Shown: piece by piece, positions 1 to 4,767 of the stretch | Layout of the letters: each line of letters begins with the position of its first letter | Position numbering within the stretch: position 1 is the first letter of the stretch | Assembly: GCA_050743385.1 (NCBI GenBank) | Contig: JBOGFJ010000051.1 | Span: forward strand, 1-10,717 | Length of the DNA stretch: 10,717 bases | From: JACDBD01 sp050743385 | GTDB taxonomy: Bacteria; Actinomycetota; Acidimicrobiia; IMCC26256; JACDBD01 | Direction of reading: 5' to 3' | Made by a program: the position numbers and the translations under genes | The notes under the pieces: generated by a model | Database searches by the model: none | What the model was told of the DNA's origin: nothing | Seen by the model: only the letters and a program-made list of their open reading frames with translations

Positions 1-1
1 C

Positions 2-124
2 CTGCGGGCCGGCGACGTCATCCGGCTCCTGACCCCCGGCGGCGGCGGCTGGGGCCACCTCGAGCAGCTGCCAGTGGCGAGCGAAGCGAGCGCGACCAAA
101 GAGGCGGGAGCTGCCATCCGATGA
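2..124 (+). CDS. C-terminal end of a hydantoinase B/oxoprolinase-family protein (5' truncated by window edge)
   Basis: The open frame enters from the left edge and ends at TGA (122-124), giving 40 residues. It contains AGDVIRLLTPGGGGWG, which matches the C-terminal TPGGGG signature of the HyuB/N-methylhydantoinase B and 5-oxoprolinase beta-type family (ATP-dependent cyclic amide hydrolysis, usually paired with a HyuA subunit). HyuA would be expected upstream, outside the window. The last 22 or so residues (from about LPVASEASATK) do not look like the family core. They are partly encoded by a 23-nt repeat (76-98) that recurs downstream of the gene, so the tail may have been extended or altered by repeat insertion. 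The family call rests on one short motif; the exact substrate cannot be told. Confidence 0.68.
   Translation: MRAGDVIRLLTPGGGGWGHLEQLPVASEASATKEAGAAIR
76..98 (+). repeat. 23-nt direct repeat, copy 1 (inside the hydantoinase-like CDS)
   Basis: This 23-nt unit begins GGCGAGCGAAGCGAGCGC and ends GACCA. It is identical to 174-196, and both copies are followed by a purine run containing AAGAG. In this copy it is translated as the SEASAT part of the C-terminal tail. The core holds the heptamer GCGAAGC, flanked by short arms that could pair around a GAA loop. Only two copies are present in the window. Confidence 0.8.
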
Positions 125-127
125 CGA

Positions 128-148
128 GGGGCGGGCTTTGCCCGCCCC
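128..148. terminator. Hairpin terminator-like structure between convergent genes
   Basis: A perfect 9-bp GC stem, GGGGCGGGC (128-136) with GCCCGCCCC (140-148), encloses a TTT loop. It starts three bases after the stop of the hydantoinase-like gene and lies between that gene (+) and greA (-), which converge here. No T-run follows on the plus strand, so it is a stem-only or bidirectional terminator candidate rather than a classical intrinsic terminator. Confidence 0.55.
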
Positions 149-173
149 GGGACTGCCGGGTGCGTGCGGGAGC

Positions 174-196
174 GGCGAGCGAAGCGAGCGCGACCA
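174..196 (+). repeat. 23-nt direct repeat, copy 2 (intergenic)
   Basis: This is identical over 23 nt to 76-98 and lies 76 bases after it, in the short gap between the hydantoinase-like gene and the 3' end of greA. It ends 12 bases before the greA stop codon. Here it is non-coding, whereas the first copy is inside a reading frame. That contrast fits a dispersed gene-end repeat rather than a conserved protein segment. Confidence 0.8.
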
Positions 197-208
197 GAAG
201 AGAAAGAG

Positions 209-679
209 CTAGTCGGTCGGCCGGACGCTGACGACCTCAACCTGGAACGCGCGGCGCGGTCCTTCGTAGGTGACTTTCTCGCCGGGGCCGTGCCCGAGGA
301 GCGCCTGACCGAGGGGTGAGCCGGTCGAGAGGACCTCGTAGCTCTCGTGGCGCTCCTCGATCGAGCCGACGAGGTAGGAGGTCGTGTCGTCGTCGCCCTC
401 CATCTGCACCTCGACGACGGTGCCCGGGGCGACGACGTCGCTCTCCGATGCCTCCACCACCACCGCGTTCTTGAGCAGCGTCTGGAGCTGGCGCACCCGG
501 GCCTCGTTGTGGCCCTGCTCGTTCTTGGCCGCGTCGTAGTCGGCGTTCTCCCGGATGTCGCCGTGCTCCCGGGCGCGCTCGAGCCACGCCGAGATCTCCT
601 TGCGGCGAGTGCCCGAGCGCCACTCGAGCTCCTCCTCGAGGCGCTCGCGGGCCTGGGGCGACAGATGAGCCTGGTCCAT
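209..679 (-). CDS. greA: Transcription elongation factor GreA
   Basis: GreA enters the RNA polymerase secondary channel and stimulates cleavage of backtracked RNA. From ATG 679 the protein is 156 aa, normal for the family. Residues 1-75 form the N-terminal coiled-coil hairpin (LSPQARERLEEELE, then AREHGDIRENADYDAAKNEQ). The tip has D41 and E44, the acidic pair that holds the catalytic Mg2+ in GreA, at the same numbers as in E. coli. The remainder is the FKBP-like C-terminal domain, with SPLGQALLGHGPGEKV matching the family's SPIGxALLGxxxGD block. A TTG at 685 would add two residues, but no Shine-Dalgarno sequence fits it. ATG 679 sits 9 nt after a TAGCCT box, suggesting a nearly leaderless mRNA. 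It is the last gene of a minus-strand block and converges on the hydantoinase-like gene. Confidence 0.95.
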   Translation of the reverse strand: MDQAHLSPQARERLEEELEWRSGTRRKEISAWLERAREHGDIRENADYDAAKNEQGHNEARVRQLQTLLKNAVVVEASESDVVAPGTVVEVQMEGDDDTTSYLVGSIEERHESYEVLSTGSPLGQALLGHGPGEKVTYEGPRRAFQVEVVSVRPTD

Positions 680-688
680 GACCAAGCC

Positions 689-694
689 AGGCTA
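689..694 (-). promoter_or_regulatory. Putative -10 box of greA (TAGCCT)
   Basis: On the minus strand TAGCCT (694 to 689) fits the TAnnnT -10 consensus and lies 9 nt before the greA ATG. That would start transcription within about 3 nt of the codon. No convincing -35 is visible (TTCGGG at 718-713 is the nearest). No Shine-Dalgarno sequence precedes the ATG, which supports a leaderless or near-leaderless start. Confidence 0.45.
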
Positions 695-720
695 GCGAGG
701 CGGTCGGCCTTCCCCGAACG

Positions 721-1413
721 TCACGTCTTCTGGAAGAAGACCTGGAACTCCATCTCGCCCTCGTCGTCGACGCTGGCGAGCAGCGGCGACCCGGGGGCCT
801 CCATGCCGTAGTCGGCGAAGACGACGTGGAGGTTGCCGACCACCTGGATGTTCACGCCGTCCCAGCGGCCCTGCACCGGGATGTCGACGCGTTTGGTCAC
901 GCCGTGGAGGGTGAAGTCGCCGACGGCGGTGGTATCGACCGTCTCTCCGAGCTGCGGCTCCGCCGGAAGCTCGATCGGCTCGGTGAGGACGAACGTCGCC
1001 TCGGGGAACCGCTCCGACTCGAGCCCGCGGGTCTTGATCGCGTTGTCACGCTGGTCGCGGTCGGACGTGAGGGTGAGCAGGTTGGCGGTGACGCTCACCT
1101 CCGACACCGTGTTGCCGCTGATGGTGAACGACCCGGTGACGTCGCTCGTACGCCCGGTGGCCGTGCTCTCGACGACCGCGGCCGCGAACTGCTCGGTTAC
1201 GCGGTAGCCGACGAACGTTGGCGCCTCGGGAGGACCGGGTGCGACGGTGTAGATGCCGTCGAGCTCGCTGCCCTCGGTGACCTCGGTCTCCTCGATCTCG
1301 GCTCTCGGCTCGGGATCGCTCTCCCACCAGGTCTTGTAGGCGGCGAACAGCCCGCCCACGGCCAGGAGCCCGACGGCGAGGACTGCGATCAGGATCTTGA
1401 GCACGAGGCGCAC
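721..1413 (-). CDS. Membrane-anchored YceI-family lipid-binding-like protein
   Basis: The 230-aa protein has one N-terminal hydrophobic segment (about residues 4-26, LVLKILIAVLAVGLLAVGGLFAAY), probably an uncleaved anchor. An acidic linker (EIEETEVTEGSE) follows, then a YceI-like beta-barrel domain reaching the C-terminus. The domain shows the family pattern: GIYTVAPG near its start, SDVTGSFTISG, the DNAIKTRGLESERFPEATF block, and DFTLHGVTKRVDIPV, which matches the family's LTIHGVTKxVxxPV. YceI proteins bind isoprenoid or other lipids in an extracytoplasmic barrel; the ligand here is unknown. GTG 1413 was chosen because GGAG lies 5 nt upstream and it puts the hydrophobic segment at the N-terminus. 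A GTG at 1446 would add 11 residues. It lies between the AI-2E-family gene and greA on the same strand and may be co-transcribed with the former. Confidence 0.82.
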   Translation of the reverse strand: MRLVLKILIAVLAVGLLAVGGLFAAYKTWWESDPEPRAEIEETEVTEGSELDGIYTVAPGPPEAPTFVGYRVTEQFAAAVVESTATGRTSDVTGSFTISGNTVSEVSVTANLLTLTSDRDQRDNAIKTRGLESERFPEATFVLTEPIELPAEPQLGETVDTTAVGDFTLHGVTKRVDIPVQGRWDGVNIQVVGNLHVVFADYGMEAPGSPLLASVDDEGEMEFQVFFQKT

Positions 1414-1483
1414 GTCGACTCCGATGGGCTCGGCGGTTCCGAGCACCGTATCGGGCGGCCCTCGGGTTCGGCTGGCGCGCGAG

Positions 1484-2614
1484 CTACGGCGTCTCGGGAG
1501 CGTCGCGTCCGGCGACGCGATTGGCGCGCCACGCGCGCAGCACCTGCAGCAGCGGCCGCCGCTTGCGACGATGGTCGTGGGTGAGCGCCGACTCGACGAC
1601 CTCGTGGCGCTGGACGTAGGTGGAGATGAACGCCTGCCCGACCGCGGCTGCCGGCAGCGCGAGCACCGCTCCGACCGGACCGATGAGGGCGGCGCCGGCG
1701 ATGACCGTCCCGAATGCGACCGCCGGGTGCATCTCCATCGTGTGGGCGGTGATGCGGGGAGCGAACAGGTAGTTCTCGATCTGCTGGTACACGATGATGA
1801 ACGCGAGGGTCCAGATGATGTCGACGGGATCGTGCAGCGCCGCGATCACCACCGGCAAGGCGCCGCCGATGTAGGTACCGATCACGGGGATGAACTGCGA
1901 GATGATGCCGACCCACAGCGCGAGTGCGAGTGCGTACGGCACCCCGATGATGCTGAGGGCGACCCAGGTCGCGAGGGCGGAGAGACCCGCGAGCAGGGAG
2001 CGCGAGTAGATGTAGCCACCGGTCTTGTCGATGGCGAGCTCCCAGGCGCGCAACACCTCGCGCTGGCGCTCGGGGCGCAAGATCGAGCAGATCGACCGGC
2101 GCAGCCGGGGCCCGTCGGCGACCAGGTAGAACGTGAACAGCGCGACCGTGAACGCCTGGAACACGCCGCCGAGCACTGCCGCCGCGATGTCGGCGGCATT
2201 GTTCTCGGCGAAGTCCCGCAGTGGACCGTCCTCGGCCGTCAGGTCGTCGACGGCTTCGTCGACGTCGATGTCGGCGTCGAACCAGTCCTTCGCATAATCC
2301 TCGATCTGGCGGCCGTAGCTCTCGGCATCGTCGGCGAAGTTCGAGACCTGATCGACGACGAGGACGCTCATCGCGGCCACGAACCCCGCGATCGCCACGA
2401 CCACACCCAGGAAAACGACGCCGGTCGCGAGGCCCCGCCGCCAGCCCCTGCGGGCGAGGTAGTTGACGGCCGGTTCGAGGGCGAACGCGAGGAACAGCGA
2501 GACGAGCAGCATGAGCAGGATCGCCCGGAGCTCGCGAATCAGCCACGCCACCGTGAAGAGCGCCGCCACGCCCAGGAAGAAGAGCAGTATGGCCCGCGGG
2601 AGCCAGCCCGGCAT
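1484..2614 (-). CDS. AI-2E transporter family (TqsA/PerM-type) multipass membrane protein
   Basis: The 376-aa protein has the family's usual topology. Hydrophobic segments lie at about 8-26, 30-48 and 63-88. A soluble acidic stretch follows at about 90-140, and further segments at about 143-166, 207-224, 227-260, 265-280 and 296-330. Signature blocks are visible: LALWVGIISQFIPVIGTYIG near 231-250, QQIENYLFAPRI near 277-288, and GPVGAVLALPAAA near 312-324. Members have been linked to autoinducer-2 export, and others act as Na+/H+ antiporters, so substrate cannot be assigned. The basic C-terminal tail (HDHRRKRRP) should be cytoplasmic. ATG 2614 has GGGAG only 3 nt upstream, an unusually short spacing. 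The frame stays open upstream (proline-rich, EREP before the Met) to the TACACT promoter box, so a longer protein with a non-standard start is possible. Confidence 0.88.
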   Translation of the reverse strand: MPGWLPRAILLFFLGVAALFTVAWLIRELRAILLMLLVSLFLAFALEPAVNYLARRGWRRGLATGVVFLGVVVAIAGFVAAMSVLVVDQVSNFADDAESYGRQIEDYAKDWFDADIDVDEAVDDLTAEDGPLRDFAENNAADIAAAVLGGVFQAFTVALFTFYLVADGPRLRRSICSILRPERQREVLRAWELAIDKTGGYIYSRSLLAGLSALATWVALSIIGVPYALALALWVGIISQFIPVIGTYIGGALPVVIAALHDPVDIIWTLAFIIVYQQIENYLFAPRITAHTMEMHPAVAFGTVIAGAALIGPVGAVLALPAAAVGQAFISTYVQRHEVVESALTHDHRRKRRPLLQVLRAWRANRVAGRDAPETP

Positions 2615-2692
2615 CGGCTCCCGCTCACGGCGCGGCGCCGGCGGGTCGGAGCTCGGCGGCGGCTCGTGGTCGGATGCGGGCGCGATGGTCCC

Positions 2693-2698
2693 AGTGTA
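2693..2698 (-). promoter_or_regulatory. Putative -10 box for the leftward AI-2E-family gene (TACACT)
   Basis: The minus strand reads TACACT (2698 to 2693), a good match to TAnnnT. The expected start of transcription is near 2686. This would give a leader of about 72 nt before ATG 2614. It lies 26 bp from the TATCGT box of the leuB leader on the other strand, so the two promoters diverge from the same short region. No clear -35 is seen. Confidence 0.4.
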
Positions 2699-2724
2699 CG
2701 GCGGTGTCGCAGGAATCGAGGTGG

Positions 2725-2730
2725 TATCGT
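2725..2730 (+). promoter_or_regulatory. Putative -10 box of the leuB-ilvE-cimA leader (TATCGT)
   Basis: TATCGT fits TAnnnT and lies exactly 9 nt before the ATG of the leader peptide (2740), so transcription should start at about 2737. The leader peptide would then be translated from a nearly leaderless mRNA, and no Shine-Dalgarno sequence precedes it. No -35 hexamer resembling TTGACA is visible at 16-18 bp spacing. Confidence 0.45.
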
Positions 2731-2739
2731 GATCGGCCC

Positions 2740-2775
2740 ATGGATCACGCCGCCACCGTCATCGTCATTCCGTAG
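2740..2775 (+). CDS. Branched-chain amino acid leader peptide (MDHAATVIVIP) of the leuB-ilvE-cimA attenuator
   Basis: ATG at 2740 opens an 11-codon ORF, MDHAATVIVIP, ending at TAG (2773-2775). Codons 7-10 are GTC ATC GTC ATT: four consecutive Val/Ile codons just before the stop, with no Leu codon. The ORF begins 9 nt after a TATCGT box and ends exactly where a 9-bp hairpin begins (G2775). A UUCG-capped terminator then precedes leuB. This is the arrangement of ribosome-mediated attenuators for amino acid operons, which are known upstream of actinobacterial ilv, leu and trp genes. The peptide itself is expected to have no function beyond stalling the ribosome when charged tRNA-Val or tRNA-Ile is scarce. 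It is too short to test by homology, so confidence comes from codon content plus context. Confidence 0.75.
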   Translation: MDHAATVIVIP

Positions 2776-2799
2776 CGAACGCCACTCCCCGGCGTTCGC
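2775..2799 (+). promoter_or_regulatory. Leader hairpin downstream of the leader-peptide stop (probable pause / anti-antiterminator stem)
   Basis: A perfect 9-bp stem, GCGAACGCC (2775-2783) with GGCGTTCGC (2791-2799), encloses a 7-nt loop ACTCCCC. Its 5' arm starts at the last base of the leader stop codon. A ribosome stalled on the last Val/Ile codons should cover much of that arm. The loop and first 3'-arm bases (TCCCCGG, 2786-2792) can instead pair with TTCGGGGG of the downstream terminator. Confidence 0.65.
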
Positions 2800-2805
2800 G
2801 AGTCG

Positions 2806-2829
2806 ACCGTCCCTTCGGGGGCGGTTTTT
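2806..2829 (+). terminator. Intrinsic terminator (attenuator) just upstream of leuB
   Basis: ACCGTCCC (2806-2813) pairs with GGGGCGGT (2818-2825), 8 bp with one G-U pair. It closes on a C(UUCG)G tetraloop, an exceptionally stable RNA cap, and is followed immediately by a T-run (2825-2829, TTTTT). It stands 20 nt before the leuB start, with no gene end upstream that would need it except the 11-codon leader. It is therefore best read as the regulated terminator of an attenuator. Confidence 0.8.
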
Positions 2830-2849
2830 CGTTGGAGAAGAGAGACAAC

Positions 2850-3842
2850 TTGGGACACAAGCTGGGGGTCATCGCCGGCGACGGCATCGGGCCCGAGGTC
2901 GTTGCCGAGGCGCTCAAGGTGCTCGACGCGGCCGGGGTGGAGGACGACCCGGCGCCGTTCGATCTCGGCGCCGCCCGCTACCTGTCGACGGGCGAGGTGT
3001 TGCCCGACTCGACGCTCGACGAGATCCGCGCCGTCGACGCCGTGCTCCTCGGTGCCGTGGGCCATCCCGACGTCGCGCCCGGTGTGCTCGAACGCGGCCT
3101 CCTGCTGCGGCTGCGTTTCGAGCTGGACCTCTACGTCAACCTGCGGCCGTTCACCGCCGATGCCGGCGCGCTCAACGACGGCGTCGACATGGTCGTCGTG
3201 CGGGAGAACACCGAGGGCACGTACGCGGGCGAGGGTGGGTTCCTGCGCAAGGGCACGCCGCACGAGATCGCCACCCAAGGTTCCGTGAACACGCGCATGG
3301 GCGTCGAGCGCTGCATCCGCTTCGCGTTCGACCTGGCTCGGTCGCGGGAGCGGCGCCACGTGACCCTGGTGCACAAGACGAACGTGCTCACGTTCGCCGG
3401 TGACCTGTGGCAGCGCACCTTCGACGCGGTCGCGGCCGAGCTGCCCGAGGTCGGCACCGCCTACCAGCACGTAGACGCCGCCTGCATCCACTTCGTGCAG
3501 GACCCGGGTCGTTACGACGTGATCGTCACGGACAATCTCTTCGGCGACATCCTCACCGATCTCGGTGGCGCCGTCTCGGGCGGGATCGGCCGGGCGGCGT
3601 CGGCCAACCTCAACCCGGCGCGCACGGGCCCGTCCCTCTTCGAGCCGGTACACGGGTCCGCACCCGACATCGCGGGGACCGGCAGCGCCGACCCCCGGGC
3701 TGCGATCATGTCCGCGACGCTGCTGCTCGACTTCCTGGGCGAGGCCGAGGCCGCGGCACGGGTACGGAAGGCGGTTGCCGGCGCCGATGGCGTAGCCGGC
3801 ACGACGGCAGAGATCGGCGACGCGATCGCGGAAAGGGTGTAG
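2850..3842 (+). CDS. leuB: 3-isopropylmalate dehydrogenase (probably also 3-methylmalate dehydrogenase)
   Basis: LeuB is the NAD-dependent beta-decarboxylating dehydrogenase of leucine synthesis; the same class of enzyme oxidises 3-methylmalate in the citramalate route to isoleucine. From TTG 2850 it is 330 aa, beginning with HKLGVIAGDGIGPEV. Family residues are visible: substrate arginines R89, R99 (NLRP) and R118, Y125 in ENTEGTYAGEGG, K176 in HKTNVL, metal-binding D209 (HVDAA), D233 and D237 (GDILTD), and the nucleotide-binding EPVHGSAPDIAG. TTG 2850 is chosen because GAGAG lies 5 nt upstream and it matches the normal family N-terminus. TTG 2832 would add six residues and has no ribosome-binding site. 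It is the first gene of the operon, behind the attenuator, with ilvE 4 nt downstream. The ENTEG form of the active-site block leaves some room for a related malate-type substrate. Confidence 0.92.
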   Translation: MGHKLGVIAGDGIGPEVVAEALKVLDAAGVEDDPAPFDLGAARYLSTGEVLPDSTLDEIRAVDAVLLGAVGHPDVAPGVLERGLLLRLRFELDLYVNLRPFTADAGALNDGVDMVVVRENTEGTYAGEGGFLRKGTPHEIATQGSVNTRMGVERCIRFAFDLARSRERRHVTLVHKTNVLTFAGDLWQRTFDAVAAELPEVGTAYQHVDAACIHFVQDPGRYDVIVTDNLFGDILTDLGGAVSGGIGRAASANLNPARTGPSLFEPVHGSAPDIAGTGSADPRAAIMSATLLLDFLGEAEAAARVRKAVAGADGVAGTTAEIGDAIAERV

Positions 3843-3846
3843 GGCA

Positions 3847-4767
3847 ATGCCCATCGAGAAGACGGCGAAGATCTGGATGGACGGCGAGCTTGTCGACTGG
3901 GACGACGCCCAGGTGCACGTGCTCACGCACACCCTGCATTACGGCTCGGGTGTCTTCGAGGGCATTCGTGCGTACCCCACGTCCGACGGCCCGGCCGTCT
4001 TCCGCCTCACCGAGCACATCGAGCGGCTCCACCAGTCGGCCCATCTGTTCCTGATGGATCTGCCCTACTCGGTCGAAGAGCTCGTCGAGGCGACCCGCGA
4101 GACGATCCGGGTCAACGAGGTCGAGTCGTGCTACATCCGGCCGCTCGCGTTCCTCGGCTACGGCGAGATGGGTCTCAACCCGCTGCCATGCCCGGTGAAC
4201 GTCACGATCGCGGTCTGGCCGTGGGGGACGTACCTCGGTGACGAGGGGATCAAGCACGGCGTGCGCATGAAGGTGTCGTCGTGGCGGCGGATGGACCCCA
4301 ACGTCAACCCGGTCGCGGCCAAGGGCACCGGGATCTACATCAACTCGAGTCTCGCCAAGGTCGAGGCGCTCAAAGCCGGTTACGACGAGGCGATCCTCCT
4401 CAACACGCACGGGTACGTGTCCGAGTGCACCGGCGAGAACATCTTCGTGGTGAAGGACGGCGTGCTCCGCACGCCGCCGCTGTCGTCGGGTGCACTCGAG
4501 GGCATCACACGCGACTCGGTGATGACGATCGCGCGCGACCTCGGTTACGAGGTCGTCGAGTGCGACCTCCTGCGCAGCGACCTCTACACCGCCGATGAGG
4601 CGTTCCTGAGCGGCACCGCCGCCGAGATCGTGCCGATGCGCGCGGTCGACGACCGCGAGATCGGTGAGCCCGGCGAGGTCACCCGCAAGATCCAGGAGAC
4701 CTACTTCGCCGTCATCCACGGCGAGGTCGAGCAGTACCGGCACTGGTTGGATTATGTCCGCCGTTGA
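3847..4767 (+). CDS. ilvE: Branched-chain amino acid aminotransferase (PLP fold type IV)
   Basis: IlvE performs the last step of valine, isoleucine and leucine synthesis, moving the amino group of glutamate to the 2-oxo acid using pyridoxal phosphate. The 306-aa length equals that of E. coli-type IlvE. Residue K159 in NPVAAKGTG is the PLP-binding lysine, at the same number as in the E. coli enzyme. Other family blocks are HTLHYGSGVFEGIRAY (28-43), YIRPLAFLGYGEMGLNP (96-112), VSECTGENIFVVKDG and LSGTAAEIVPMRAVD. The start ATG is 4 nt after the leuB stop, with AGGG 9 nt upstream, and the 3' end overlaps cimA by 14 nt. The tight packing indicates translational coupling and one mRNA. The GYGEMGLNP form distinguishes it from D-amino acid transaminases of the same fold. 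Confidence 0.95.
   Translation: MPIEKTAKIWMDGELVDWDDAQVHVLTHTLHYGSGVFEGIRAYPTSDGPAVFRLTEHIERLHQSAHLFLMDLPYSVEELVEATRETIRVNEVESCYIRPLAFLGYGEMGLNPLPCPVNVTIAVWPWGTYLGDEGIKHGVRMKVSSWRRMDPNVNPVAAKGTGIYINSSLAKVEALKAGYDEAILLNTHGYVSECTGENIFVVKDGVLRTPPLSSGALEGITRDSVMTIARDLGYEVVECDLLRSDLYTADEAFLSGTAAEIVPMRAVDDREIGEPGEVTRKIQETYFAVIHGEVEQYRHWLDYVRR

Noticed and set aside
76..196. CRISPR array
   Set aside because: There are only two short repeats 75 bp apart, one inside a reading frame, with no further units or cas genes.
1414..1446. GTG 1446 as start of the YceI-family gene
   Set aside because: It is possible, but GTG 1413 has GGAG 5 nt upstream and places the membrane anchor at the N-terminus. The extra 11 residues are not needed.
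2832..2849. Earlier TTG start (2832) for leuB
   Set aside because: It sits just after the terminator T-run with no ribosome-binding site and adds six residues beyond the usual N-terminus. TTG 2850 has GAGAG upstream.
1397..3403. 668-codon plus-strand open frame spanning the AI-2E-family gene and leuB
   Set aside because: It is antisense to an intact AI-2E-family gene and out of frame over leuB. The translation is arginine/glutamate-rich with no family match, as expected for a GC-rich shadow frame.
2850..3842. Isocitrate or tartrate dehydrogenase instead of LeuB (ENTEG block)
   Set aside because: Length, the RxxxxLDLYVNLRP block and the operon with ilvE and cimA favour LeuB/3-methylmalate dehydrogenase; some doubt on substrate remains.
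4664..4753. Upstream in-frame start for cimA (4664)
   Set aside because: The extra residues (SPARSPARSRRPTSP) are an out-of-frame reading of ilvE and are not homologous to CimA. ATG 4754 gives the normal N-terminus.
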